From the NCBI GenBank assembly GCA_029531795.1, contig JAPEIS010000012.1, positions 248,001 through 312,000 of the forward strand: a stretch of 64,000 bases of DNA, read 5' to 3'. The notes beneath the pieces were generated by a model. It saw nothing but the letters and a program-made list of their open reading frames with translations. It was not told the origin of the DNA and did not search any database. This document shows positions 23,699 through 36,679 of this stretch, in pieces (positions within the stretch are counted from its first letter, which is position 1; each line of letters begins with the position of its first letter). The translations under genes were made by a program, and so were the position numbers. The stretch comes from Sclerotinia nivalis. Its lineage: Eukaryota > Ascomycota > Leotiomycetes > Helotiales > Sclerotiniaceae.

Positions 23699-26600
23699 GT
23701 CAGCTTAGCGAAGCAAGATGGAAGGAAGGAAACTGAAGAGTAAAGAAGTGCCACAAGCTAATAAGTACGAAAGGAGTGTAAGTTCATGTATTATTAGGTA
23801 TTGTCTTCGGTGTTACTGACTATTCTCACAGAAGTGATAGTATTCAATTTTACAGCGTTGGTAATATATCGTAAGCGGGTTCGGTTTCGCTTCTTGGATT
23901 GTTAGATAATCAACTGTCGGATAAGACTCATAGGTCAAAAGTCAAAAGCTTTTCATCAACAGCATATGAAAAAAAAGAGCTCGTCATTGCAAGGAATGAG
24001 TATATATTGAATATCATTTGTGTGTTTCCAACCTTCCCTGAAGTCTTGGAAACGGAACGGGACGAGCAGTCGCAAGGAACAGCGGTAACTTATGCCATGC
24101 AGTGCACAGATAGCTTATATATGTATATGTAATGCAAGCCATTCGGTAATGAAACCCACAAGGGTATCGGTACATAATTGATTCATGTAAGAAGCCGTTC
24201 CTGGCGTTATTATCGGATCCGAGAGTCTTCGGACGCGGAGGTTTTGGATGGCTTGAATATTAGTGGTGGTGTGCAGAACGAGATGCTTGCTTGCCATGTG
24301 TGAGAAGGGATTGAAAATGGGATGACAGGGTTAAAGAGCAGCTGATTCGAAAGATGGGACGGGATGTGTTGGTTGATCGTGTCGTTTTGTTGCACGTCGG
24401 CAAGTTAAGGTTTTGTTACATTTCTAGGCCTGTCCGAAGATGTGGTAATGCGGGTGTAACCCTTATGCTTGTTTCCACGTGTATTTAACTCTTGTTTCGA
24501 GTACTTGATTTTAGGGCTCAGGAGTGGTGTATAAACGCTTGTTTATTAATCAGACAACATAAAGTTTAACATCCAGTCACGGCTACAGAACCAGCTTGGC
24601 TTGTTGTGGCACGGTCACGTTTTTTTTTTAAGGAGATGTGGTCCAGCTTTATTACTTATCATTTCTCCAACTAAACCCCATCTTTGGGAAGAGGTGAACG
24701 AAACCCGACGGGACAAAGACCGCGAGAGTGCCTGTGTACGACGGTTGCTTTATGTAAATCCCAAGATTTCAGAGACATTCAAAAATTTGCACCCCATTCT
24801 TGCCTATGAAGACGTGGGAGCGGGATTTTGATTGGCTGCAATACATTCCTTCCGCTAGAAAAGGTAGGTTTGTAGTATGATTAGAGTTTGTAGGAGAATG
24901 GGATATTTGGGCAGCGAACGAGGGGATGGGGGATATATAAACTTGGGGGCTTGCTCGGGAATTTTTGATGGATCGAGGGATTTTTATTTATATCTCGACG
25001 CCCTGCGGAGTATCAGCAAAAGGCACTTTTTCTTCCATTTGTTCTCCAAGCATTCTCGTCACAATGTATATTTTTGGCACAACGAATAGGCGCCCCGAAC
25101 GATTATGTTGATTCATGTCAAGGAAAGAGGAAGCTAGATACGCCAAAGCCTTATCGATCCATCTCGCATCGCTGGTAACAATTGCCACGCGACTCTTTCC
25201 CGTGTATCTTAAGAAGGAGCAATTTCCAGTCATAAGACAAGGGGTATATCACGGCAGATGGATGAGGCAGAACTTTTTGGCATCGATAGTAATGTCAAGC
25301 TCGGAAGAGAAATCATACGAGATGAAGGCGCTTAAATCTTGGACTCTAGCTATGCCATATGGTATGATGTTATGGAGAAATTGACATCAATTGAGCTTGG
25401 CATTGTATGTTTGATATTTCCTTTTACCCCGGAACTAGTTCCAGATCACCGTCTCGGCTGGAAGAAGGGATATTTGGGGTTCAATAATGGTACTATTTCC
25501 AGCACAGTCCAAAAAAAGGAGGTAATGTTAAAGACTTCTCAGGGTTGATGCTGGACCTTCAGCATTTCAAAGCAGTAGCGGACAAATCTAATATCAATTC
25601 TCCACCGGAGTGACATCGGTACTCAATAACACCACGAACTAAGATGCTGCTAAGATAAGTTGAATCAGGTATCAGTGCTTCGTTCATATATTCCTGTCAG
25701 CTAGACTGCACCGGTTAAGCTTCTTAAGGGCCCAGGTATTGATCCTTCTGTCCATAGCTGCGGTATGGAGCAGTTCCATGGAAATGGATTACATCTTTCG
25801 CACGTGGCGTTTTCATGGCTGGTGAGTTGAAGGGGTTGAAGAAGCCTATTTTTTTGGGAAATTATTCGCTGTGGATCTTATTCACGCTACAAGGACCAGG
25901 GCTTGAAAAGGGAAAGCACAGGACAACACGTGGAGCCCGAACACTTCTTCAAGCGCGGAGACGTTTGTTTGAAACGTAAATGAAGGATTCAGGATGAAGG
26001 TTACGACTTGCAAGTCTAAGATGTTCAAAAGGATTGACGGGAAGAGACACAGCGGTTACACATGGCAGACATGGTAACTGTCACATCTTATCGCATTCCA
26101 GCATGTTGATGTCACCTCGCAACGACGGTGAGTGTTAGCTTTAGCTTCCACCATAATCCTTACGATGATATCACGGAATAATATCGATAGAAGGGAAAGG
26201 ACGGGATATCCTTTCATGTGACCGGTTCAAATTCGCACTACTGTATCATATACAAAATAGTAGTCTTGGGGGGGTTGGACTTTCTTACATCGAAGAAAGT
26301 GGACACCGTCGGATATGATTCCCATTCCGGACTATTGTGTACCGAAGTCTTCATATCTTTTACTGGGATGCTACGACAAATTACCAAAACCAAACCCATG
26401 GAGATTAGAGGCACGAAGATCTTCAACTACTTGGAATTGTACGTACAGAGGGTATATTTTTATTATAACTTATGGACCCCAGTATTTAGATTCCCATATT
26501 TTCTTGCTGTCCAGCCTCATCAGCTTGAAGGCAGCAACTTCTTGGTATTCAAGGGCAAAGATTATGTAGTCGGTTAGATATCCAATTCAAGTGAATTCTT

Positions 26601-27821
26601 GATTCTATGGCCTCAAAGCTTATAATAAGCGATGCCGTTAGCACGTTCACATCCAAGACTAACGGCGGCACTTGAAGGCCGCCGTATTTTCTTTAAACTA
26701 AATGAACTTAAAGGGATTTGATTGGTGTGAATCACCAAAAAGCTCTGAGTAATTCAAGTAGCGTACGAATATTTATAGGGTGACAAGTGGACAGATATTT
26801 GCGATAAGGAAGAAGATGCTAGTTTCGAGTTTATGCCCCTACTGATTAGAAAATATCTCAACAGAGGGAAATAGGTGAAAAAAACAAAAACATATGGAAA
26901 AGATTGATGGATGCAGCGGCGACCGATAAATATTTGCATGCAAGGATTTGCGTGGAGGGGTAACCTGGCGGCCTTTGATTTGGGAGAAATGATTGGAATT
27001 ATGGGGATGCTAGTATGCCATGTGCTTAATGAACCAATGGTAACATTAATGAAAATGAAAAACCGTTTAATGAACATGATTGGTGGTAATTGAGAGGGAT
27101 TAATGCACAGTGAACGGCTGAGAACTACGAGGGTACGGGGGTACATTGTACGCATGATGTACTATGATAGGTGCTGGGTGTTAACGGAACAGACAACCGC
27201 AACTTGCATTTGTAGAACCCGTGGTTGGAAAATCAGATGAAATGTAACATGGTGGGTTAATCGCCAAGTAATTTTGTGCGGTATCATCGCTATAGAAATT
27301 TTGGATATGGAGGATGAAGCCAAAATGAGGTTCAAACATTTCTATTCTCGTTGTGGCTGAATGCCTATCACACAGCATATTTTAGTTTCAAAGGATTTGT
27401 GAACGGATATCCTACTCGATTTGGGTAGTTTTACCCATTAACAGGTTGGTTTTAGAATATCATTTTGTTGCAATTCGCAATTGGCTAGTCGGATACCTTG
27501 TCAAGTGGCAGTGGAAATCTTGAGTAGACTAGTTGTGGAGAGCCCTGGAGGAACCATGTATTATCATGTACGTATGTGCACCATGCCCGATAACCGGTCT
27601 TTGGGTGGGTATCACTTTGAAGTGTTGAATAAATGGAAATTGGGCCAGTGGTTACAATTATTCCGTGACTTGATACAATATATACTTTAGTGTTGGACCC
27701 CTCTTTTCCCCGTCCTCCGATATTCATTATATAGTCTGAACTCAAATATCAGTGTTGCAATTAGGACAACAAGTCAAAGCTTGAACTTTTCTCTTATCAT
27801 ATCACTATCATCGACATCAAG
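23699..27821. other. Gene-poor interval
   Basis: These 4.1 kb contain only short, unsupported frames. The longest, 26218-26577 plus, starts at GTG and lacks motifs; 25115-25384 overlaps frames with no splice signals worth using. No RNA gene or mobile-element protein is recognised. Confidence 0.45.
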
Positions 27822-28954
27822 ATGTCTTCTCTCACGGATTCCACCTCCTCCTCCTCCCGCACATCTTCGATAAGCTCAGCAACGAGCTTGAAAAGTTCAA
27901 ATGACAACTCAAATGCAGGTATTGGGAAGAAGAAGTTTTGCTGTAGTTTTGCGGGATGCGGAAAGTCGTTTTCGAGGAGTGAACATTTACACCGTCACGC
28001 GTTAAACCACAAGGATGGAAACCATACATGTTTGCGCTGTCGTGCACATTTTCGACGTCGCGACCTTCTTGGTATGTCATCTTCTTTGCTCCAAAATATT
28101 TCTTGCGCCTAACGTATCACGTAGACAGGCATATGAATCGTCATAAGGAAAAAGATGATGAGGCTGGTGGTGAAGGATTAGGTGTATTGGCTACCAGAAA
28201 AAGACTTTGGAGAGACGCCGACGGAAATATCGTTGCTACAAGAAGACCATCATATGTGCAAGAAGGGACCAAGCGCAGACAAACAACCACGAGAGCGGAC
28301 AGAAAAATGAAAGTTAGCACTCAAACAGATGCTAAAGATCAAATCGGCACTCACCAGTTACTATCTCCACCAATGAACACTCCCACTATTAGATCAAGGT
28401 CGCCATCTACGATTGTGGTGGGCAGCGGAAGACCATACCCAGAAGCTGAAGGACACCAGAGATTTGAATCACACCACTCTGTTCCATGGAACGGTATGAC
28501 CGCATCCATACCATCGCCGCCAACTTCAGAGCCTAGCATCCACTCTGCAAATCAATCACCAGCTCCGGAACTCAGTGATCTTGACGGGCTTTACGAAGAA
28601 ACCACATGGCCCACCATACCAAATTCTCTACCTCAAGCTCCCTCTCTCAACCGCCAACTCCCCGAACCTACCGAATACAATATGGGTCCTTCGCATCACT
28701 GGGGCTCACAACCTTTCCAAACCTTTATGGGTGCAATGCCGGAGGTTCCTGGGAGTTACGACGATATATTCAAGCCTGATCCGGGGATGTATGAGTGGCA
28801 GATGCCGCAATGGAACAATCAGATGCTGATGTCAAGGGTGAGGGAGGAGAAGCCCGGGTACGAGGCGCAAGAGGAATCAAAGAGGGAATGGGGTTATTCA
28901 TATTCTGCGCAAGGGGGAAATTTCCATAGAACTTATGGTGTTGGCAGGTGTTAA
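27822..28954 (+). CDS. Two-finger C2H2 transcription factor (2 exons)
   Basis: Exons 27822-28071 and 28125-28954 give 359 aa; the 53-bp intron (GTATGT...CGTAG) falls inside the second zinc finger. A Ser-rich N-terminus precedes two adjacent fingers at about residues 39-90. The first is C-x4-C-x12-H-x3-H (CSFAGCGKSFSRSEHLHRH). The second is C-x2-C-x12-H-x3-H (CLRCRAHFRRRDLLDRHMNRH split by the intron). A basic segment follows (TRKRLWRDADG, TKRRQTTTRADRK), then a Pro/Ser-rich low-complexity region and an aromatic C-terminus. The layout fits a filamentous-fungal C2H2 regulator acting in the nucleus. No Zn2Cys6 domain follows the fingers. Target genes are unknown; the adjacent genes give no hint. 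Confidence 0.85.
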
Positions 28955-31900
28955 GAAAGGGAAATAAAATCATGAAGAAATGAATCAATGGTTATGAATA
29001 TCAATCTGGTTGCGTTTGTGAATATTCTTGTGAAATTAGCGGTTGATACCATAGATAGTTTGATGGTCTATAGCAATTGGGGTGTTGGCCCTGTAACATC
29101 TTGCGCTCTAGCATTTGTTTCGTTAGCACGATCCGTAAGGAATTCACGAGCAGCTGGTGTTTTTCAAAGCTTGACCATTATCCATATGCACTTTGGAACT
29201 GAAACCCCGAAGAGAACAATAGCAGAAAGATGACGAATGAACCATAATCGGGACCCTTCACCTGGGATGATGTGATACCAGCAATAGACATCATGCCGAG
29301 GTCTTCCCACGATCTGTGTCCCGGCTCTAAGGGCAGTTTTCGCAAGATTGGCACAATCCAAAATTATAATACAAATCAAGCTCAAGGCAGCCTTCACAAT
29401 CCCGTATTATGTCCGTGACGACCCTGTCTGCTTTGGATACGAAATATCCACAGTCATATATGCACCCGCCCGACATCTCTCTTCTTCTTTGATTGGCTTC
29501 AATGGCGTGATCCTCCTACCCGAAAGCGTTTTTGAAGTAATGTTACACAGATAACCTGCAACCGCTGGATTGCGGCTCTAGGTCCAACTATAGTCAAGCC
29601 CTCTAACCCCTAGTATGTTGTCGACAACTTGAGATGCATGGATAGTTTGATCTTTGGACCGATAAATGTGGAACCTCCGATGTCATCCTTGCTCAATATA
29701 CACAGGCTACACTTTAATCCTAGATCCATGTTTATGGAATCTTGAGAAGACTATTGTGTGGGCCTGACGTTGGGGGAATGAGGAAGATGAACTGATAACG
29801 ATTTTTGACGATACCCTGGCGGAGCCTGAATGAATCGCTTGAGATAGAGACAATGAGACAATGAGCTCGTTCCAATATCGAAAAAGCGCTCGAGCAACTT
29901 TCATTACAATCAAACATATAACAAAATTAAATATCAAACTTGGCCTTATGCCCCTTAATAACTAGAGATGCAAGGGAAAATCTGATAAAGCACTAAATAT
30001 GGTAATCGGGGTAAGGTTCAAAGGCGTATTTTTTACCGCGGCACAGAGCAATGTAAGGCGATCTCGTCGCCTACACACTGATGATTTCCATTAATGTTTA
30101 GCCTATACGAACTAATCGTATTACACAAGTCGAAACCCAATCATGCTATCACAGCCGTATATGAGGATGCGAGTCTGAATATCGCAACACGTCCGTAAAC
30201 CGCAACATGGAGGAATTCTTGATGCATAATTATAGATGCCATGTTCTACGCGACTAGCTCTTGCCAAATGCGAAATGCCAAAAGGACCCCAACCTCATGT
30301 ACAGCGATTAAAGCATCAGCCAGCCTCTTTCGTATAGCGAAATGATGAGATTTTGTGAGAGAATTTCCTTCTATACTTCGCTGGGGTATCCACTGAGATA
30401 CTTCATGCTGCTACACTGACCCTAGTAAAGTTATGATCACACGCTTAGGCTCCGGGGAAATGGTGGAGATTTAAGTTGGCTAGGTGTGAAAGCTTTATAC
30501 CACTTGGAGGTTCACCGCCTGTTTGAGGAAGGTTATCATCGGGTACGAGCTTTGGGAGGTCCACACGACGTTGATGGTGCATTTTAGAAGAGATGTAGGT
30601 TAAATGAGAATGCAAGAACCTTCTATTTCAAAGATGAAAGATAACAAGTGACGCTGCAGTGTAACATAAAAGTTTGAATAGGAAAATACTTCCCGAGGGA
30701 CTGACTAATCAAACTCACGTGACCACAGCACGTTCAATTCTGGTGGTTTACCGTTTACTATCATTTGTTTGCTGGTGGCACGTCTGAGAAAAGTTTGGGG
30801 CAATTGCGATAGCATGCCTGGGCTGCTAACACGTTGTCGGGATTTGGAAATTGGCAGCCCAATAGTTCTTTTCGCTGATTTTTCTGCAAAATTCTTCCCT
30901 GCACCGGGATTGCGCGAGTCGAGGCCCACACGGTGGATGATATTGCAACCATGAGTATATTCAACGCATTATGATACACATTATCCAGACTGACTCGAGA
31001 CGACCCTCATCGACCAATCCTTGGAGTCTGGTTGTTTTAATGTCATGGTGGTCTGGTATTCAAGTCGCCGAAAGAGACGCGAAATCCTGACAAGAGCTTG
31101 GTTCGCATAGATACAGAAATTGCATCTGATGGGTCTTGTAAGACGTAAACGATGCTGTTTCTATTTCTTTTTTCTCCTCCGGAAATATGGTATGTAACGT
31201 CAGCAGACACTCCTGTGTGGCCGCTCTAGCCCTGCTGCTGTTTGGAAATTTTGAAGCCAACCCATCTTGCCGCCGGCTTCGTCGTGGTGTCTGTAATTAC
31301 ATGATGTACAAGAAATCGACTATGGTTGTGGAAGCCTTTGGGTTGCAAATGCTGGTAGCTTCCAGCAACAATTAGTCGCGCTTGATGTGCAATGTAAGTA
31401 GTCCTTATGTTCCACAATCCATCGCCGCACCAAGAACACGATCGCAATCGCCGGCTTCTGCATTGCTTGAAATATCGTTCCTGTCCTTCAAATGTTTGCC
31501 CTATGGTTATTGAGAAGCTTTTGAAGACTGCAAGTACATCCAGAAAAGAGGAAGGATAGTCGGAAAGAATGGTAGAAAGCTATGTCTCCATCACGAGCCC
31601 AGTAAGTTAGTTCAACGAAGTCTCTCCACACGCAGAATATCAACAAGGTACCAATCTTTTACGCATGTTGGCACTGTGGTTACACGCAAACATAGCCCTA
31701 GGTTCCCAGAGTTTGGTTCACGCTGGAGCCACATCTACATCTTAATCCACGCTCGGAGCAAAAATTGGTTCAAGCCAAGTTTACAATTTCATAACATAGA
31801 CCCTTCACTACTAAACTTAATTCATATTTTACAGCATAATAAGATTACATTCTTTTCACGTTTGTGGAGTTTTCCATAATTATCTCAAATACGGATGCAT

Positions 31901-32342
31901 GATGGAAATACCAGAAGTAGGTTAACCTCTCTTCCAAGCCAGCTTCGCAGTCAACATCTGCCGCAAAGTCGACCCGATGCGAAAATCATACGTTTTCTAC
32001 CTCTGCCTTTTACTTAACACCAATAGCAGCATTTATTTTACAACAGTTTCCAACTGTTGCGTTCTTACATGCAGATATCACTTCCAACTGCATACCAACA
32101 ACAACTTTACTGCTTATATTCCCAACAACCCATTGAACCAACAATAAAGATTTTTAGTCACGGAACGACACTTTGTCTTTTGTTGGCACAAAGTCCCATG
32201 CCTTGCGCGTTTTAATTGATACCACAAATGTATTAAAGGACTGCGAGCATCCGTAGAGAAATCCTCCTCAGATTCTCAAGTCATCTGATTGTTACTTGAA
32301 ATATTTGGTTTAGTTCGTTGCTTTGCGAAGACAAGTACCATC
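28955..32342. other. Gene-free interval
   Basis: 3.4 kb with only short overlapping frames on both strands (for example 30705-30979). No motif, splice pattern, RNA gene or repeat family is recognised. Confidence 0.45.
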
Positions 32343-33957
32343 ATGGCCGAAATTCAAGACGGTGTAGGTTGCCAAATCATACATCCTCAATGTTTGTGAC
32401 TGACAACAGATACAGGTTAATGCATTGCGCGACTCTTTAGAAGAAAAATTCGCCGGTCGCAATGACCCAAATTATTTATCGGCACAAAATTCCTATTTCT
32501 CAGCCCAAGCACGATCATTATCTCCAGCATGCATTGTTTCACCAACGACGAGTGTCGAAGTCGCAATTATAGTGAAAGTACTCGTAGAGCATAAAATAAA
32601 ATTTTGCAGTTCGAGGCGGCGTACATACGTTGAATGCTGGAGCGGCGAATATTGAAGGTGGGGTCGCGATTAGCCTTCGAGCTATGAACGAGGCGAAAGT
32701 CAATGAAGAAAAAACATTGGTTTCAATTGGTGGTGGTGCAAAATGGGGTGAAGTATATCCTATTTTGTATGACTTGGGAACAGCTACAAGTGGTGGAAGA
32801 GTTGCCAATGTTGGGGTTGGAGGAATGACAACTGGAGGTACGAGATGAAGATTTTAATCATTGTTCATTTCGCTGACAAAGCGGACCTGGGAGGCATCTC
32901 ATTCTTCAGCGCAAGAGAGGGCTTAGTGTGTGACAATGTCGTAAATTACGAAATTGTCCTCGCGGATGGCAAAATTGTGAACGCCAATCAATCTGATAAT
33001 CATGATCTCTGGAAAGCTCTTAAAGGCGGCTCCAACAACTTTGGCATCGTAACACGTTTCAACATCCGAACATTCCCATAGGAAAATTTCTACGGTGGCT
33101 GCATCGTCCATGATATCTCTACACTTGACGATCAATTACGAGGATTTGCAAATCTCCTTGAAAACTTCGATCCATACGCTGCAATCATGAGGAGCATATC
33201 ATGGAATCAAAAGAGAAATGGATATTCAATTTTCAACAACCTCGAGTATACGAAAAATGGCGCAAATCCGGAGTCATTTCAGCCATTTCTGGACGCAGAA
33301 CCTCAGTATATGAATACGATGCGTATATCCAATCTCACTGATTTTGCGATCGAGGCTGGAAAATATGCTGCGCCTGGGTTGCGGTAAGTTGTCATTCTCA
33401 ACTTCCTAGCCCGAACGCGGAGATTTTAACCACAAAGCAAAAACCAATTCGCAACCACTACCTTCGGAGGAGGTCTAGAAATGCGTAAAACCGTCCATTC
33501 AATCTGGAAATCTAGCATACCATGCATTTCCTCTATCTCCGGAATAAATTGGGCCATGACAATCCAGCCCCTTCCCATGCCCACCCTTAGCAAGTCACAA
33601 GGAGTGAATTCTCTTGGACTCTCGGCCTCTTCGGGTCCTCTTACTCTATTCCTCCTGTCTTACAATTGGGGAAATATTGAGGATGATGGGAAAGTAACAG
33701 AGGCTGCAATGAAACTGATCTCAAATATTGATGAAGTGGCGAAGGAGAAGGGGATGGGGATGGGAAGTGAGTTTAAGTATTTGAATTATGCGGCGGGGTG
33801 GCAAAATTCAATTGGAGGATATGGCGCGGAGAATTTGGGGACGTTGAGGAGGGTTAGTGAGAAGTATGATCCTGATGGTCTCTCTCAAAAATTGTGCGAA
33901 GGAGGATTCAAGATTTCAAAGTCTTGGGCATCCGGGGGAAGTGGGCTAATTGATTAG
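32343..33957 (+). pseudogene. Berberine-bridge-type FAD-linked oxidase, inactivated
   Basis: Exons can be followed at 32343-32363, 32416-32837, 32894-33383 and 33438-33957 with introns of 52, 56 and 54 bp. The product has the FAD-binding (FAD_binding_4/BBE) pattern: an RGGVHTLNAG loop with the His that normally carries [21 protein letters not shown] across intron 2, [30 protein letters not shown], and a C-terminal KYDPDG. Two lesions interrupt it. The frame breaks just before the RGGVH loop, at the run of four T at about 32604-32608. An in-frame TAG sits at 33079-33081, where relatives have a Gln codon after TFP. Such enzymes oxidise alcohols or C-N/C-C bonds in secondary metabolism and are usually secreted; no signal peptide is seen here. 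A sequencing error could explain one lesion but hardly both. Confidence 0.8.
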
Positions 33958-36433
33958 TTCAGCTCTAACGCCTCAAATATCACAATTTTGGGGAGCATTT
34001 TGTGTACTACCAAGTGCTAGTTAGTATGGGAACGATCCCAAGTACAACATGGCATTACTGCCTTGGTCATTGAGCGTGACGGGATTGAATTGTGCGCCTT
34101 GAAAATTTAGAGTGAACATGTGTGCAGCGGCAGGCTAGGAATCCTGCCTTCATTTCTCTATTGTGAAAGTCTTCACCTCAATATTGAAAGTGTCGAGCAG
34201 TAATCTCCACAGCAACGTAAATCAATGACAGTGAATATTGCATCACTGCCAGCCAGCAACGGTGGCTAAACAATGGATGGTTTTGGCGAGGAAGTAATGA
34301 AAATTTCACCAAGAACCATATTTACCACCACTGAGCGTGCTTGAAACAACCTCCTGTCTATCACAGCATCCTACCTTGTTTGTCCTTTCCCTGATAGATA
34401 TCTAGTAATTTGATACTAGACACATTGATCATCACAAAGAGCCTTTTCCAGAAACATTCTTGCTCTGGGTACCCAACTTCCTTGCTCTAGTGTATCACTT
34501 GTGGGTGAAGAATGACCCAGACTCAATTTCTTTCAACTCTTCCCACGATTTTTTCTTCGAGTAACGGAAATTTAAAAGATGGGAGTCCGACGCTGTCTTC
34601 CTCCTTTATAAACCAGTGATGAGAGTAGTATACGGCATAATTCCTATACCCCCCATTATAGTGAGGCGTATAATATTTTTGGATATGTATTGGAGTGCGT
34701 AATATTGAATCCATACCACTGACAATATTGAGTGTAATATAGAATATCGCATATCACTTGCAATATATGGAATTACTGGGATTCGACCAAATTCCTTTCC
34801 GAAATAGGCAATATTGGGTAATATTAGCCAAATTCCATTAAAATCTATCGAATTCCAATGGACATTCCTTCAACATTATCTATTTCGGAAAGGAATTCAT
34901 TGAATTCCAGTATTTCCGTATATGGATAATGGTATATATTAAGGTATATACGTACTACAGTACATAATACCATAATTGAAACGTACTGATGTGATATCAA
35001 ATGCTTCAATATCAGCCACCATAATACTAATTCACGCTACTCCCATCACTGTTATAAACACAACCTAAGAAATCCAGTAGAAAGATAGACAGCACAAGTG
35101 CTTCTCAGATGGTCGGGGCTGATACCAAATAGAAGACTGCTGAGCGGCTACCTAAAACCTCAATCTACATGAGCAGGAAAATTTATATGAGAAAAAATGG
35201 CAATGATATCTGTCAATGAGGTCATTAGACGTGACAACGACAAGACTAATGGCACACCAACGCCGAAAAATGCGAGCGGCATAAACAAACAACCAAGCCC
35301 TGGGAAGAAATAAATTGTGAAATAAAGTTACGCGGTTACATGATGCTCGTTGAGCAACGCGCTTTGCTCTTTTCTGTGGAAGTCTGCTGGTGCTCCTCCT
35401 GTCCATTTTTCGACGAAAGACTTCGAATTATTGCTATGATTCTAGAGCAAAAGCTAGCCATTATATAGTAATTGAGTGCTGGATTATAACGCATTGGCGG
35501 CACCCACTATACTAGTGCTGATATTATAGAAGTACTTGAGAATTCGCACAGGCTATATATAAATAGGCAGCTCTATGGCACGACGAATTCTGTATGGAAA
35601 GATGTAGGTGGTCCCAAAGGGGCATTTTTATGTTTGCAAAGTGTGGACTGTGAAATGGTGTCACTCCAATGTCAAAGTTAGACTGATATGTTACCTCCAC
35701 AGAAATTTGAATGATGTTGATATGGAATAGTTGAGAGAATGATGGCGGTGGTCGAGTATTCGTCGTTTAGTGTTGTCATTGACATAATAGTGCTGCCGTT
35801 ACGTTACAACGTTCCAACAATCCGATAAGACCGCTGTGAATAAGAAAATTAGTATCTCCGACTTTCCAATTCGATATGGATGGTGTGAGAAAATAGTAAA
35901 AGAGTGCTAGCATAGTTCTGTGTGCACGTGGACACGTGGTTGGGAAAACTTATGAACACAAATACAGCCAAACGTGTAGATTTAACATTCCTTCTATAAC
36001 CTGAAACTCAAAGTTTCATAACAATCTGAATGTGGCTATGGTCATAGAGACTAGAAAATCTTCAGAATGATCACAAATTTTTGTATGCAATGGAAAGATG
36101 TTGGGTTTTATAGTTTGTGTTTTGACTGAAAGTATGGAACCTCAAATCACTCCTCTGAAACGTTGCAGTGAAGAATATACACGATGTCCACCAACCCCAT
36201 TTAAGCATATGATCGTGGCAAACCTAAAAATGAATGATATTCACGCAATAAATTCCTCAAAACGGGACGAAAACTTCAAACCACCCCTTTCAACTCCCCT
36301 ACCCCTAGACGAAAACACGCTTTCGACCGAAAAGAATTCTCAAATAAGTGAGATCTGAGACTTCCGGTCTTTACAGAAGTTAACTTCTTTTCTGTATACA
36401 TCTCTCAAACAGCAACTCACCTTCAATAGCGCC
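33958..36433. other. AT-rich, gene-free interval with a fold-back element
   Basis: No coding frame is supported. The stretch 34640-34980 is strongly AT-rich with repeated AATATT and GAATTCC words and contains the inverted repeat described separately. Confidence 0.5.
34765..34922. mobile_element. MITE-like fold-back element
   Basis: An 18-bp perfect inverted repeat (AATTCCTTTCCGAAATAG at 34790-34807 against its complement at 34880-34897) encloses 72 bp. Similarity continues outward imperfectly for about 25 bp on each side (GGAATTACTGGGATTC facing GAATTCCAGTATTTCC). The whole can fold into a long hairpin. Short size, AT-richness and lack of coding suggest a miniature inverted-repeat element. 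A target-site duplication was not identified, so the ends are approximate. Confidence 0.5.
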
Positions 36434-36679
36434 TCAGAACCACTTCTGCCCTCTCTTCTTATAACCTTCGTAACTTCCATACTTTCCATAATTGCCATAA
36501 TTTCCATACGCAACATAAGGATTAGCTGTTGTGGTAGTTGTGGCCGTTGCCGTGCTAGCACTTGAAGAGGTTGCGCTGGAGGTCCATGTCGTAGTACCAC
36601 TTGCACTGGCATCTAATGCGCCGCCCAAAACACCGACAGCCATGGCTAGCGCCAATGTGAATTCAGCGGGGAACTTCAT
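36434..36679 (-). CDS. Small secreted Tyr/Gly-rich protein
   Basis: A minus-strand frame codes for 81 aa from the ATG at 36679; the longer frame upstream has no better ATG at its start. Residues 1 to about 22 (MKFPAEFTLALAMAVGVLGG) form a signal peptide. Residues 26-52 are almost only Ser, Thr and Ala, likely O-glycosylated. Residues 54-73 are a short tandem of Y-G-x units (YVAYGNYGNYGKYGSYEGY). The tail is a dibasic KKR (74-76), a possible Kex2 site, then GQKWF. No cysteines are present, so it is not a disulphide-rich effector. It could be a cell-wall or surface peptide, or a peptide precursor given the UstYa-like gene 1.2 kb away and divergent from it. That link is a guess. No intron is needed. 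Confidence 0.6.
   Translation of the reverse strand: MKFPAEFTLALAMAVGVLGGALDASASGTTTWTSSATSSSASTATATTTTTANPYVAYGNYGNYGKYGSYEGYKKRGQKWF

Noticed and set aside
26218..26577. 119-codon plus-strand frame
   Set aside because: It begins at GTG, shows no domain and is overlapped by other frames; likely chance.
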